Notes under the pieces: generated by a model
The model's input: only the letters and a program-made list of their open reading frames with translations
Told to the model about the DNA's origin: nothing
Databases searched by the model: none
In this document: positions 39,395 to 49,743 of the stretch, piece by piece
How the letters are laid out: each line of letters opens with the position of its first letter
How positions within the stretch are numbered: position 1 is the stretch's first letter
NCBI RefSeq assembly: GCF_035918395.1
Contig: NZ_CP142362.1
Location: forward strand, 1,339,501-1,403,500
Origin: Mycolicibacterium sp. ND9-15
GTDB lineage: Bacteria; Actinomycetota; Actinomycetes; Mycobacteriales; Mycobacteriaceae
Length of the DNA: 64,000 nucleotides
Direction: 5' to 3'
Made by a program: the position numbers and the translations under genes

Positions 39395-40746
39395 GGTGGG
39401 CAGCCGTGCGGATCTGTCGTATCGTGCTCGCGGCGTTCGCAGTCGCCCCGCTGGCCGCCGCTCCCGAAGCGGCCGCGATCACGCCGCCGGCGGTGGACGA
39501 TTCGTTGCTGCCCCATGCGCAATCTCCGGCTCCGCCGCAACGCACCGAGCAGACGGAGCAGTGTGCGACTTCTCGGGGTGTCGCGCCCGGCGACGACGTC
39601 GGGGGCCAACTCGAGGGCCTGGATCTGCGGTCGGTATGGCGACTCACCCGCGGCGCCGGCCAGACCGTCGCGGTGATCGATACCGGGGTGTCACGTCATC
39701 GCCTGCTGCCTCATCTCGTCCCCGGCGGCGACTATGTGTCGCGCGGCGACGGCACCGAGGACTGCGATGGTCATGGCACGGTCGTCGCGGGCATCATCGG
39801 CGCCACACCGGATTCGACGAACGCGCTCATCGGCATCGCTCCGGATGCCACGATCATCGGTATCCGACAGTCCAGCAACAAGTTCCGCGCGGTAGACGAT
39901 CCGGGTGGATCCGGGTTCGGCGACGTCGACACCCTCGCCAGGGCAGTACGCACCGCGGCGGACATGGGGGCCACCGTGATCAACGTGTCCACCGTCGCAT
40001 GCGTCGCACCCGACGCGCAACTGGACGATCGGGCCTTGGGCGCCGCGCTGTCGTATGCGGTCGACGTGAAGAACGTCGTCGTGGTGGCGGCGGCGGGCAA
40101 CGTCGGTGCGCCCGGGCAATGCCAGCAGCAGAACCCCGTCCGCCCGGGAGCACCCGAGTGGGCTGACGTCAACGCGGTGGTGAGTCCGGCCTGGTACGAC
40201 GACTATGTCCTGACGGTCGGATCGATCGGCCCCGACGGGACGCCATCGGCGTTCAGCCTCGCCGGGCCCTGGGTCGACGTCGCCGCGCCGGGTGAGCGGG
40301 TGGTCTCGCTGGATCGCGACGGCGAGGGGTTCGTCGCCGCGGCACCGACGTCCGCCGGTGAGAAGCCGCTCGCCGGAACCAGCTACGCCGCACCCGTGGT
40401 CGCGGGCGTCGTCGCGCTCCTGCGTTCGCGGTCACCGGAGTTGACCGCCCGGCAGGCGATGGAGCGCATCGAGGAGACAGCCCGCCGTCCCGCCGCCGGC
40501 TGGGATCCCCTCGTCGGCCATGGCGTCGTCGATGTGCTGGCCGCCGTGACCGGTTCGGCCGCGCCCGTTACGAACCCGAATCGCCGGTCCGTGGTGTCGC
40601 TGCCGAACCCGACCCCGCGCGACGGTCACGCCGCCGGCATCGCGGTCCGCGGTGCCGCCGTCTGCCTGGCGATCGTGGCGGTTGTGCTGTCAACGACGCT
40701 GTGCCGCGGACGGTTACGGTGCTTGCAAGGCATCCCGCGCAATTGA
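39391..40746 (+). CDS. mycP4: ESX-4 mycosin protease MycP4
   Basis: This 451-residue subtilisin-like serine protease has a signal peptide, a complete triad (Asp97 in VAVIDTGVSRH, His128 in DCDGHGTVVAG, Ser331 in LAGTSYAAPVVAG) and a C-terminal transmembrane helix (GAAVCLAIVAVVLSTTL). Mycosins are anchored on the outer face of the plasma membrane and stabilise the secretion complex. The start overlaps the end of eccD4. Its last 33 bp overlap the convergent eccB4 gene. Confidence 0.95.
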   Translation: MRWAAVRICRIVLAAFAVAPLAAAPEAAAITPPAVDDSLLPHAQSPAPPQRTEQTEQCATSRGVAPGDDVGGQLEGLDLRSVWRLTRGAGQTVAVIDTGVSRHRLLPHLVPGGDYVSRGDGTEDCDGHGTVVAGIIGATPDSTNALIGIAPDATIIGIRQSSNKFRAVDDPGGSGFGDVDTLARAVRTAADMGATVINVSTVACVAPDAQLDDRALGAALSYAVDVKNVVVVAAAGNVGAPGQCQQQNPVRPGAPEWADVNAVVSPAWYDDYVLTVGSIGPDGTPSAFSLAGPWVDVAAPGERVVSLDRDGEGFVAAAPTSAGEKPLAGTSYAAPVVAGVVALLRSRSPELTARQAMERIEETARRPAAGWDPLVGHGVVDVLAAVTGSAAPVTNPNRRSVVSLPNPTPRDGHAAGIAVRGAAVCLAIVAVVLSTTLCRGRLRCLQGIPRN

Positions 40747-42096
40747 CGCGGCCTGGATGCTCAGCTCCGGACCCCGCGGCAGCCGCGCCAGCAGCGGCCA
40801 CGGGGCGGGTACCGGGTCACCGGTCAGACCGAGCCGCTCGGCAGTATCTTCGTCACGGACACCGAAGACCACCCCGGCGTCGTTGACCAGGAACAGCGAT
40901 CCGTTTCGCGCACCGTCGCCGCTGACGCCTGCGGCTCGCACATATGCACTGCGGCCCCCGCTCATCGCGAAGCGGTCGATCCCGGCGGCTGCGGCGTCGG
41001 CCTGCGCAAGTGACGCAGCGCCGCGGCCGGGAAGCGCATCGACGGTGATCGCCGCGATGGCAACGGACTTCGCGGCGACCGACCATCGCCACCGCACGCA
41101 CAGCATCGGATCATCCACCGTCGCAGAGCGCTCGGGAAACTGCCCGACAGGCAGATCATCGACCACCGGCACCGCACCGATGGCGCCCGGCTCGACGGTC
41201 GCGATCTCGTGCGCATTCTGCGGCTGGGTGAACCTGATCAAATCGGCCGCCACCACGCCTACCCGCTGTACGCCCCCCGCGAGCACCACGTACAGCTCCG
41301 CCGAGTCGGCCTGTGGCACGCGCACCACCGTGCCGACCCGCACACCGCGCAGAGGCGCCGGTCCTGGCGCACCGGCGTCGCGGATGTTCGGCGCTGCGAT
41401 CTCGGGGGCCTCAGGCAGGATATTCAGCACCGTGCGCGAAAGTGGCCGCGGCGCAACGCCATCGAGCGAGAGCGCCCGAACCACGGCCGGGTTGCGCAGG
41501 TCCACCTTCGCGCGCCGCCCGTCGAAGAGCAGGTACGTCGCCGCCGCACCTTCGCCTGCGGCACTGACGAGAATGCTCCCTCGCGCGGCGGGCAACTCGT
41601 CGGCCGGTCCCACCACGACCGTGGTCGTCGAGGATTCGTCGTCGCACACCGTCCAGCCGGATTCGGCGTGGGTCAGTGGTGTGGCGATCGCGTCGGGTGC
41701 ACCGGGGATACCCAACATCGCACCGCGCTGGGCACCGGCGACCGCCGACCCGCTGACAAGCTGTGGCTTGTCCGACGAACCGGTGACCAGCCGTGCCGAC
41801 GCGAGATTCATCACCGGATGCAGGGTTTGGTCGATTCGCACGTAAAGGGCTCCGGTGTCGCGCACCATTACGATCGACGCTTCGCCGAGCGCTCCCCGCG
41901 GTTGGAGAAAGGCCAGGACGGCGGCCGCTGCGATTCCGATGACCGCCAACACCGCGCCGGTGATCAGTGAAAGTGCCTGCGCGCGCATCGGATCGTCCGA
42001 CATCTGCACATCGCCCCGGACGAGGGCGTGCGTCATTCGTCGCAGCAGGAACCGGTGTCCGCTGATCTGCAGCCTGGTGGTCGATCGCCCCGTCAT
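40714..42096 (-). CDS. eccB4: ESX-4 component EccB4
   Basis: This 460-residue protein begins MTGRSTTRLQISGHRFLLRRM, the conserved EccB start. A single transmembrane helix follows near residues 44-66 (ITGAVLAVIGIAAAAVLAFL), then a large periplasmic repeat domain (VMVRDTGALYVRIDQTLHPV) with DLRNPAVVRALSLDGVAPRP and a conserved-type cysteine pair (TVCDDESS, MLCVRWRW). EccB forms the periplasmic face of the channel. GTG 42099 directly precedes the chosen ATG. It converges on mycP4. Confidence 0.95.
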   Translation of the reverse strand: MTGRSTTRLQISGHRFLLRRMTHALVRGDVQMSDDPMRAQALSLITGAVLAVIGIAAAAVLAFLQPRGALGEASIVMVRDTGALYVRIDQTLHPVMNLASARLVTGSSDKPQLVSGSAVAGAQRGAMLGIPGAPDAIATPLTHAESGWTVCDDESSTTTVVVGPADELPAARGSILVSAAGEGAAATYLLFDGRRAKVDLRNPAVVRALSLDGVAPRPLSRTVLNILPEAPEIAAPNIRDAGAPGPAPLRGVRVGTVVRVPQADSAELYVVLAGGVQRVGVVAADLIRFTQPQNAHEIATVEPGAIGAVPVVDDLPVGQFPERSATVDDPMLCVRWRWSVAAKSVAIAAITVDALPGRGAASLAQADAAAAGIDRFAMSGGRSAYVRAAGVSGDGARNGSLFLVNDAGVVFGVRDEDTAERLGLTGDPVPAPWPLLARLPRGPELSIQAASIARDALQAP

Positions 42097-42140
42097 CACT
42101 CCCCCGTGGCAAGCCTAAGGCCTGAGGAGCGCCCCGCCGG

Positions 42141-42500
42141 TCACCGATTCCGGCCGTGGTCCACGGCCCTGCGCTCCCGGTACGGGGCCACATGCTGGCG
42201 GTTGCCGCAGTTGCCGGTGTCGCAGAACTTCCCGGACCGGTTGCGGGACAGGTCAACCAACACCGCCTCGCAGTCCGAAGCCGCGCAGACCTTGAGCCGG
42301 CGGAGTTCGCCGATGCGGATGAGATCGGCGAGCGCCATGGCCATCTCGGCTCCCATCCGCTGCCACAACGGATCGTGCACCGACGCCAGGTGCAAGTGCC
42401 ATTCCGGCATCTCGGGATGCCGCGTCAACCACGGCGCGGCGTTCGTGTTCCTGAGCAACGCATTGACGAGGGCCACCGTGCGCTCCTCATCGTCGGTCGG
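42141..42500 (-). pseudogene. CGNR zinc-finger protein, 5'-truncated
   Basis: The C-terminal part is an intact CGNR zinc finger: LKVCAASDCEAVLVDLSRNR then KFCDTGNCGNRQHVAPYRER. Upstream, the ordinary middle domain is recognisable back to about DDEERTVALVNALL. Beyond that (42500 onward) the frame is merely the complement of the EamA coding sequence, so roughly the first 70-90 residues of a usual CGNR regulator are missing. CGNR proteins are usually about 180-200 residues and act as DNA-binding regulators. The junction coordinate is approximate. I infer a deletion that removed the shared divergent promoter and both gene starts. Confidence 0.65.
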
Positions 42501-43224
42501 CTGTTCGGGACCGCTCGCGAAGTCTTTGATGGAGGCGGGTTGGAGCCCCACCGCGGCGGTCGTCGCCCGGCTTGCCGGCGGCGCGTTGGCAATGGCGGTC
42601 TTCGCCACCATCGTCAAACGCGGCTGGGTCCGCGAGGCGCTGCGGCACCCGACGACGGTGCTGGCATACGGGGTGGTACCGATCGCCGGGGCGCAGCTGT
42701 GCTACTACAACGCGGTCGCACACCTGTCGGTCGGCGTCGCGCTGCTGTTGGAGTACACCGCGCCGATCCTGGTGGTCGGCTGGGTGTGGGCGGCGACCGA
42801 GCGCCGGCCGACCACGCTGACCTTGGCCGGTGGCGTGCTGGCGATCGCCGGAATCATATTGGTCCTCGACGTCTTCTCCGGTGCCCACATCAACCTTGTC
42901 GGCGTGGGTTGGGGACTCGCGGCGGCGGTGTGCGCGGCGGGTTACTTCCTGATGTCGGTTAACGCCGGTTACGCGGCCGACGACGACGGCATCAACCCGG
43001 TCACCCTGGCCGGGGCGGGGCTGATCGTCGGCTCGGGCGCGGTCACCCTCCTCGGCGTGACGGGGGTGATGCCGCTGAAGTTCACCGCCGACGACGCCGT
43101 CGTCGTCTTGGCGGGGCTGGCACTGGCGCGGGCCGGCGACCGTTCGCAGGCCTCGGAGGCGGTTGCCGAGGCGACGTGGCCGGACGGCCCGCTGGAGCAG
43201 ACGCCCACGCGGGCGAATTGTTAG
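42500..43224 (+). pseudogene. EamA/DMT-family transporter, truncated at 5' end and internally deleted
   Basis: Readable sequence begins at SGPLAKSLMEAGWSPTAAVV, about 20 residues into a normal EamA protein. It continues through helices such as ALAMAVFATIVKRGWVREAL, CYYNAVAHLSVGVALLLEYT and VGVGWGLAAAVCAAGYFLMS. After MPLKFTADDAVV it jumps directly to VLAGLALARAGDRS, a typical C-terminal end, so about 80-90 residues (roughly three helices of the second EamA repeat) are missing in frame. The gene has also lost its start region to the junction with the CGNR gene. Export activity is very unlikely. Family membership is confident; the deletion sizes are estimates from the usual length. Confidence 0.65.
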
Positions 43225-43257
43225 CCACCGGAGCCCTCGGTGTGTGAGTATGTGCGC

Positions 43258-43950
43258 GTGACTTTGCTGCGCGAGACGGCCCGACTGGCGGCGGCTGTGG
43301 GTGCCGTCGCCGCACTCGTCGGCGTCGCGGCCCCGACGGCGGCGGCCCAACCCGGTCCGGTCAGCCCCGGATACGGTTCCTCCGGCTCCGCGTGTAGCGA
43401 TATCGAGGTGATCTTCGCTCGCGGCACCGACGACACCCCGGGCCTCGGGACGCCCGGTACGGCCTTCGTCAATGCGCTGCGGAGCTTGACCAACGGCCGC
43501 AGCATCAGCACGTACGCGGTCAACTATCCCGCCTCGTACGACTTCCTCGCCGCCGCCGACGGAGCGACCGACGCGACCAACCGGGTCGCGATGATGTCGC
43601 AGCAGTGCCCCTCGACCCGCCTTGTGCTCGGCGGGTACTCGCAGGGGGCCGCGGTGATCGACATGCTGGCCGGCGTGCCGCCGCTCGGCAACAAGATCGG
43701 CTCCATCGGTTCGGCTCCTCCGTTGCCTGCAAGCCTGCATCCCAACATCGCCGCCGTCGCGGTGTTCGGGAACCCGGCGGCCAAATTCAACAACCCGATC
43801 ACCAGTTCGGTGTTCGCGGGCAGGGCTATCGACCTCTGCAAAGACGGCGACCCGATCTGCTCAGGCGGCCGCAACCCGTTCGCGCACAACGACTACGTGA
43901 GCGCGGGGATGGTTCAGGAGGCCGCTAGCTTCGTCGCCGGCCTGGTCTGA
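43258..43950 (+). CDS. secreted cutinase/esterase, first of three
   Basis: This roughly 230-residue protein has a signal peptide (AVGAVAALVGVAAPTAAAQ) and an alpha/beta cutinase fold. The nucleophile is in VLGGYSQGAAVIDM, the acid in LCKDGDPICSGG and the histidine in NPFAHNDYVSAG. The cysteines (ACSDIEVIFARG, MMSQQCPS, LCKDGDPIC) fit the two cutinase disulfides. Mycobacterial members act as lipases/phospholipases or thioesterases rather than on cutin. GTG 43258 is chosen; in-frame starts a few codons upstream exist. The position after ESX-4 matches Rv3451/Rv3452 in M. tuberculosis. Confidence 0.93.
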   Translation: MTLLRETARLAAAVGAVAALVGVAAPTAAAQPGPVSPGYGSSGSACSDIEVIFARGTDDTPGLGTPGTAFVNALRSLTNGRSISTYAVNYPASYDFLAAADGATDATNRVAMMSQQCPSTRLVLGGYSQGAAVIDMLAGVPPLGNKIGSIGSAPPLPASLHPNIAAVAVFGNPAAKFNNPITSSVFAGRAIDLCKDGDPICSGGRNPFAHNDYVSAGMVQEAASFVAGLV

Positions 43951-43987
43951 CCCGGCCCGTGTCAGCCGGGCGATATCATCGCCCCTC

Positions 43988-44647
43988 GTGGATGTCGTTC
44001 GACTTCGTCGTCGGTTCAGCACCGCCGCCCTCATCACGGCACTCGGATTGACGTTTCCGCTTCTGCCGCCTGCGGCCGCCTCGGCACAGGGTTGTTCCGA
44101 CGTGACCGTGGTGTTCGCCCGCGGCACCGGCGAACCGCCGGGCATCGGCCGGGTCGGTCAGGCGTTTGTCGACGCGCTGCGCACACAACTCGCGGACCGG
44201 ACACTGTCCGCCTACGGGGTGACCTACCCGGCCAGTTACGACTTCGCGCTCGCAGCCGACGGTGCCGCCGACGCAGCGGCGTATGTCGCCAATACCGCGC
44301 AGTCGTGCCCGGACTCCCGAATCGTGCTGGGCGGGTTCTCTCAGGGTGCCGCGGTCGTCGACATGCTCGCCGGTGTTCCGCCACTGGGTAATCGCCTCGG
44401 CGCCGTGGGCCAGGTACTGCCCCCGAACGTCGCCCCCAACGTCGCCGCCGTCGCCGTGTTCGGCAATCCCGCGACGAAGTTCGGCAACCCGATCACCTCG
44501 GCCCCCGTGTTCGGCGGGCGCGCGATCGACCTCTGCACCGACGGCGATCCGATCTGCTCACGCGGGCGCAATCCGTTCGCGCACAGCGATTACGTCGGTG
44601 CCGGGATGGCGAGCCACGCTGCGAATTTCGTGGCGCGCCTCGTCTGA
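43988..44647 (+). CDS. secreted cutinase/esterase, second of three
   Basis: This 219-residue paralogue of the preceding gene starts at GTG 43988 after a 37-bp gap. It has a signal peptide (STAALITALGLTFPLLPPAA), then VTVVFARGTGEPPGIGRVG, nucleophile VLGGFSQGAAVVDM, acid LCTDGDPICSRG and histidine NPFAHSDYVGAG. The catalytic triad and paired cysteines are complete. Tandem duplication with the first copy is evident from shared segments such as DMLAGVPPLGN. Likely co-transcribed with it. Confidence 0.94.
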   Translation: MDVVRLRRRFSTAALITALGLTFPLLPPAAASAQGCSDVTVVFARGTGEPPGIGRVGQAFVDALRTQLADRTLSAYGVTYPASYDFALAADGAADAAAYVANTAQSCPDSRIVLGGFSQGAAVVDMLAGVPPLGNRLGAVGQVLPPNVAPNVAAVAVFGNPATKFGNPITSAPVFGGRAIDLCTDGDPICSRGRNPFAHSDYVGAGMASHAANFVARLV

Positions 44648-44711
44648 GGTCGCGGCATCGCGGGCGGATTTAGCTTCGTGCGCGTTGATTAGTTCCGATA
44701 GGATCGGCGGG

Positions 44712-45398
44712 GTGCAAAACGATCTTGTTCGCTGTCGGCTACGTCGCGGGTTGCTGCTCGTCGGCGCAGTCGTACTCGCGGTCACCGGACTGATCGCGCC
44801 GGGCGATCAACGGCTCACGCCCGTCGCCGCGGCGCAGTCGTGCCCCGACGCGGAACTCATCTTCGCGCGGGGTCGAACCGAAGCGCCCGGGGCAGGCGTG
44901 ATCGGCAATGCGCTCGTCAGCGCGCTTCGCAGCAAGACCGGAAAGAACATCAACCTCTACTCCGTGCGGTACCCCGCCGACACCGAGGTGGACGTCGGCG
45001 CCAACGACATGAGCGCCCGCATCCAGGACATGGCGGGACGGTGCCCCGATACCCGGCTGGTGCTGGGCGGGTACTCGCTCGGCGCCGCGGTGACCGACAT
45101 CGTGTTGGCCGCCCCGATCGCGGCGTTCGGATTCAAGAACCCGCTGCCGGCGGGCATGGACCCGCACATCGCGGCGGTCGCGCTGTTCGGTAATGGTGCC
45201 GCCTGGGTCGGACCGATCACGAACTTCAGCCCGCTGTACCGCGAGCGCACCATCGAGTTGTGCCATGGGGCCGATCCGATCTGCAACCCGGCCGATCCCA
45301 AAACCTGGCAGGGCAACTGGCCCGACCACGCGGCACGCGCGTATGTGAACGCGGGCATGGTCAACCAGGCGGCCGACTTCATCGTGGGCCGCATCTGA
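44712..45398 (+). CDS. secreted cutinase/esterase, third of three, divergent
   Basis: GTG 44712 gives 228 residues with a signal peptide (GLLLVGAVVLAVTGLIAPG). The nucleophile elbow is GGYSLGAAVTDI (GYSLG, not GYSQG). The acid is in LCHGADPICNPAD and the likely histidine in WPDHAARAYVN, where an insertion (PKTWQGNWP) separates it from the Cys pair. It lacks the DMLAGVPPLGN segment shared by copies one and two, so it is an older paralogue, probably with different substrate preference. A strong bidirectional hairpin follows its stop. Confidence 0.93.
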   Translation: MQNDLVRCRLRRGLLLVGAVVLAVTGLIAPGDQRLTPVAAAQSCPDAELIFARGRTEAPGAGVIGNALVSALRSKTGKNINLYSVRYPADTEVDVGANDMSARIQDMAGRCPDTRLVLGGYSLGAAVTDIVLAAPIAAFGFKNPLPAGMDPHIAAVALFGNGAAWVGPITNFSPLYRERTIELCHGADPICNPADPKTWQGNWPDHAARAYVNAGMVNQAADFIVGRI

Positions 45399-45405
45399 CA
45401 CGTGG

Positions 45406-45450
45406 TTTCGGTGCGCTAACCGTCGCTGCCCGATCGGTAGCGCACCGAAA
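45406..45450. terminator. bidirectional terminator between the cutinases and truA
   Basis: TTTCGGTGCGCTA (45406-45418) and TAGCGCACCGAAA (45438-45450) form a perfect 13-bp stem with a 19-base loop, between convergent stops at 45398 and 45454. The stem ends in TTT/AAA on each side, which gives a short U-run in both directions. Confidence 0.85.
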
Positions 45451-45453
45451 ACA

Positions 45454-46347
45454 CTACTCGGCGACTCGCAGATCGCGGGTGACCTTCGTACGCGCCTCGA
45501 GCTGGTCGTCGGGCGGATAGTCGACACCGACGAGCGTCAGCCCCTGCGGTGGCGCCGCCGCGAACTCGCTGGAGCGCCGGGACGCCGTCAACAGCGTTGC
45601 ACACCAACCCGGTTCGCGTCGGTGCTCGCCGACCGCCAGCAGCGCACCGACCAGCGACCGGACCATCGACCAGCAGAACGCATCTGCGGTGACGCGGGCC
45701 GTCACCCGTGTCCCTTCGCTCGACCAGTCCAGGCGCTGCAGGTCGCGGATGGCGGTGGCGCCTTCGCGGTACCGGCAGAACGCCGCGAAGTCGTGCAGGC
45801 CCAACAACTCCCGGGACGCCTTGGTCATCGCGTCGACGTCGAGGGGGCGCGGCCATGCGGTCACGTAGCGCGCATCGTGAGGTTCGACCCCGTACGGCGC
45901 CGTCGACAGCCGATAGACATAGTGGCGGCGCAGCGCCGAGAACCGAGCGTCGAAACCCGCCGCGGCCCGTGTGACGTCGAGCACGCGGACATCGGGTGGC
46001 AGAAACCGCCCGAGGCGTCGCACCAGCGGCAGGAACTCGCCGTCGCCGGAACGTCTCGCGCGCGGATAGACATGCGGCAGCGCATCTTCCGGCACGTCGA
46101 CATGGGCGACCTGTCCGGTGGCGTGCACCCCGGCATCGGTGCGGCCCGCCGCGCGCAAGATCACCGGGATGCGGAAGACCGTGGACAGCGCGTCCTCGAG
46201 GACGCCGGCCACGGTGCGCTGCCCCGCCTGCACCGCCCAACCAGCGAATTCGGTTCCGTCGTAAGCGATGTCGAGCCGAAGACGAACAAGCCCGCCACCG
46301 GAATCGATGGCGGGCTCGTTCACGGGGCTCTCAGGACTCGTCGGCAT
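45454..46347 (-). CDS. truA: tRNA pseudouridine(38-40) synthase
   Basis: This 297-residue protein has the TruA catalytic motif [16 protein letters not shown] with the nucleophilic Asp, preceded by [19 protein letters not shown]. It modifies U38-U40 of the tRNA anticodon arm. It lies last in the alpha ribosomal operon and its ATG at 46347 overlaps the end of rplQ by 17 bp. GTG 46323 is an alternative start that avoids the overlap. Confidence 0.95.
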   Translation of the reverse strand: MPTSPESPVNEPAIDSGGGLVRLRLDIAYDGTEFAGWAVQAGQRTVAGVLEDALSTVFRIPVILRAAGRTDAGVHATGQVAHVDVPEDALPHVYPRARRSGDGEFLPLVRRLGRFLPPDVRVLDVTRAAAGFDARFSALRRHYVYRLSTAPYGVEPHDARYVTAWPRPLDVDAMTKASRELLGLHDFAAFCRYREGATAIRDLQRLDWSSEGTRVTARVTADAFCWSMVRSLVGALLAVGEHRREPGWCATLLTASRRSSEFAAAPPQGLTLVGVDYPPDDQLEARTKVTRDLRVAE

Positions 46348-46942
46348 CCTTGCCGGCCTCGGCCTCGTCGGCAGCCTCGGCGGTCTGCGCCTCTTCGATC
46401 GCGGCGTCCTCGACCTTCGCCTCCTCGACCGACTCGACCTCCGCCGGGCCCTCGGCGGCCTCGGGCTCGACTGCGGCCTGCGGCGCGGCCGCCGCGGCGA
46501 CCGGCTGTTCGGACTTCTTCTGCGCCTTCGACGCCGATGCCCGGCGAGCGCGATCGGCCACCCGGCTAGCTTCAGAGGTCACCGTCTTCTCCCGCACCAG
46601 CTCGATGACGGCCATCGGGGCGTTGTCGCCCTTGCGCGCCTCCACTTTGATGATGCGGGTATAGCCGCCGTCGCGGTCGGCGTAGAACGGCCCGATCTCG
46701 GCGAACAGCGTGTGCACGATGTCCTTGTCGCGGATCTTCTTCATAACCTCACGCCGATTGTGCAGCGCGCCCTTCTTGGCGTGGGTGATGAGCTTCTCCG
46801 CATAGGGTCGCAACGCCCGCGCCTTGGGCTCGGTGGTCTTGATCCGGCCGTGCTCGAACAGCGCGGTGGCCAGGTTGGCCAACAGCGCCTTCTGGTGAGC
46901 GGACCCCCCGCCGAGGCGAGGGCCCTTGGTGGGCTTAGGCAT
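46331..46942 (-). CDS. rplQ: 50S ribosomal protein L17
   Basis: This 203-residue protein contains the L17 core ([60 protein letters not shown]). A Glu/Ala-rich C-terminal extension of about 75 residues follows, as in other mycobacteria. It lies between rpoA and truA in the usual order. The start is ATG 46942. Confidence 0.98.
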   Translation of the reverse strand: MPKPTKGPRLGGGSAHQKALLANLATALFEHGRIKTTEPKARALRPYAEKLITHAKKGALHNRREVMKKIRDKDIVHTLFAEIGPFYADRDGGYTRIIKVEARKGDNAPMAVIELVREKTVTSEASRVADRARRASASKAQKKSEQPVAAAAAPQAAVEPEAAEGPAEVESVEEAKVEDAAIEEAQTAEAADEAEAGKDADES

Positions 46943-47035
46943 TAGAAACCTCAGGGGGATTTGAAACCTCGGGCATTGCGGCTATCTCCTATTCGGGGCC
47001 GGCCCCCGTATCAGGTAGGACCGGGACGGATTTCT

Positions 47036-48124
<1,089 letters not shown>

Positions 48125-48178
48125 CTATTTGACGTCTTTCGGGGGGTACTCGGAGGGCGGAGCCCCCTGAGGGTGGGT

Positions 48179-48784
48179 TTACTTCGAGTAGAACTCGACG
48201 ATCAGCTGCTCGGCGAGCGGCACGTCGATCTGCTCACGGGTAGGCAACTGGTGCACCAGGATGCGCTGACGCTCGCCGACGACCTGAAGCCACGACGGGA
48301 TCGGCCGATCCCCCGCGGTCTCCCGGGCGATGACGAACGGATCGGTGTTAAGCGACTTTTCCCTCACGTCGATGATGTCGTACTGCGACACCCGGTAGCT
48401 CGGGATGTCGACCTTGACACCGTTGACCGTGAAGTGGCCGTGGCTGACCAGCTGGCGGGCCATCCGGCGCGTCCGCGCCAGGCCGGCGCGGTACACCACA
48501 TTGTCCAGCCGGCTCTCCAGGATCTTCAGCAGCTCCTCGCCGGTTTTGGCCGACCGGCGCACGGCCTCTTCGTAGTAGCGACGGAACTGCTTTTCCATCA
48601 CGCCGTAGGTGAAGCGGGCCTTCTGCTTCTCCTGCAACTGCAGGCGGTATTCGCTCTCCTTGATCCGCGCGCGGCCGTGCTGGCCGGGCGGGTAGGGACG
48701 CTTCTCGAACGACTGATCGCCGCCGACCAGGTCGACGCCGAGGCGGCGTGACTTGCGGGTCGCGGGTCCGGTGTAACGAGCCAT
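48179..48784 (-). CDS. rpsD: 30S ribosomal protein S4
   Basis: The ATG at 48784 gives 201 residues, the mycobacterial length (MARYTGPATRKSRRLGVDLV). The S4 RNA-binding domain is seen as SRLDNVVYRAGLARTRRMAR and VSHGHFTVNGVKVDIPSYRV. It is a primary 16S-binding and assembly protein. An upstream in-frame extension to 48853 overlaps rpsK and is not used. No zinc-type CxxC cluster is present in the N-terminus, so this is the zinc-independent form. Confidence 0.98.
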   Translation of the reverse strand: MARYTGPATRKSRRLGVDLVGGDQSFEKRPYPPGQHGRARIKESEYRLQLQEKQKARFTYGVMEKQFRRYYEEAVRRSAKTGEELLKILESRLDNVVYRAGLARTRRMARQLVSHGHFTVNGVKVDIPSYRVSQYDIIDVREKSLNTDPFVIARETAGDRPIPSWLQVVGERQRILVHQLPTREQIDVPLAEQLIVEFYSK

Positions 48785-48797
48785 TTCCTGATCCTCC

Positions 48798-49214
48798 CTA
48801 GACCCGGCGCCGCTTGGGCGGACGGCAGCCGTTGTGCGGCTGCGGCGTGACATCGGCGATCGCGCCGACCTCGAGGCCGGCGGCCTGCAGCGATCGGATC
48901 GCGGTCTCGCGCCCCGAGCCCGGGCCCTTGACGAACACGTCGACCTTCTTGACGCCGTGCTCCTGCGCCTTGCGCGCGGCGTTCTCGGCGGCCAACTGCG
49001 CGGCGAACGGCGTGGACTTGCGCGAGCCCTTGAAGCCGACGTGGCCCGACGACGCCCACGCGATGACGTTGCCCTGCGGGTCGGTGATCGTCACGATCGT
49101 GTTGTTGAACGTGCTCTTGATGTGCGCGGCGCCGTGCGGGACGTTCTTCTTTTCCCGGCGACGGGTCTTCTGGCCCTTCTTGGGACCGGCCGCGGTCTTC
49201 TTGGCTGGTGGCAT
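48798..49214 (-). CDS. rpsK: 30S ribosomal protein S11
   Basis: This 138-residue protein has a basic N-terminal extension and the S11 core ([60 protein letters not shown]). The C-terminus is [13 protein letters not shown]. It lies 13 bp upstream of rpsD and 6 bp after rpsM in the alpha operon. Confidence 0.99.
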   Translation of the reverse strand: MPPAKKTAAGPKKGQKTRRREKKNVPHGAAHIKSTFNNTIVTITDPQGNVIAWASSGHVGFKGSRKSTPFAAQLAAENAARKAQEHGVKKVDVFVKGPGSGRETAIRSLQAAGLEVGAIADVTPQPHNGCRPPKRRRV

Positions 49215-49220
49215 CGTGAA

Positions 49221-49595
49221 TTACCTGGCCTTCTTCTTGCCGGCGATGGTGCGCTTGGGACCCTTGCGGGTACGCGCGTTGGTCTTGGTCCGCTGGCCAC
49301 GCACCGGCAGGCCGCGGCGGTGCCGCAGGCCCTGGTAGCAGCCGATCTCGATCTTGCGACGGATGTCGGCCTGCACCTCGCGGCGCAGGTCGCCCTCCAC
49401 CTTGAGGTTGGCTTCGATGTAGTCGCGCAGCTGGGTCACCTGATCATCGGTCAGGTCCTTGGTGCGCAGATCCCGGCTGATACCGGTGGCGTCCAGGATC
49501 TCCTGGGAGCGGGTACGGCCGACGCCGTAGATATAGGTCAGGGCGATCTCCATGCGCTTATCGCGCGGGAGGTCGACGCCCACGAGACGTGCCAT
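49221..49595 (-). CDS. rpsM: 30S ribosomal protein S13
   Basis: This 124-residue protein begins [20 protein letters not shown]. It has [20 protein letters not shown] and the basic C-terminal tail [20 protein letters not shown] that contacts P-site tRNA. It follows rpmJ by about 150 bp on the minus strand and precedes rpsK. Confidence 0.99.
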   Translation of the reverse strand: MARLVGVDLPRDKRMEIALTYIYGVGRTRSQEILDATGISRDLRTKDLTDDQVTQLRDYIEANLKVEGDLRREVQADIRRKIEIGCYQGLRHRRGLPVRGQRTKTNARTRKGPKRTIAGKKKAR

Positions 49596-49743
49596 CGGGC
49601 AGTGTTCCTTCTTCTATGCGGAGGTCTGGTCCCAGTCCGTTCCCTCAAATGGGGTCCGGCCTCCGTGCCGGACGTCGATGAGCGGGCCTATCCGCTCAGT
49701 GGTACTGGGATTTCGTCATTGAGTTGTGAGCAGCTAGCGCGTT

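Noticed and set aside
42028-43224. Intact 398-codon EamA gene starting at 42028
   Set aside because: The first 150 or so codons are antisense to the CGNR gene and have no membrane-protein character; recognisable EamA sequence starts only near 42500.
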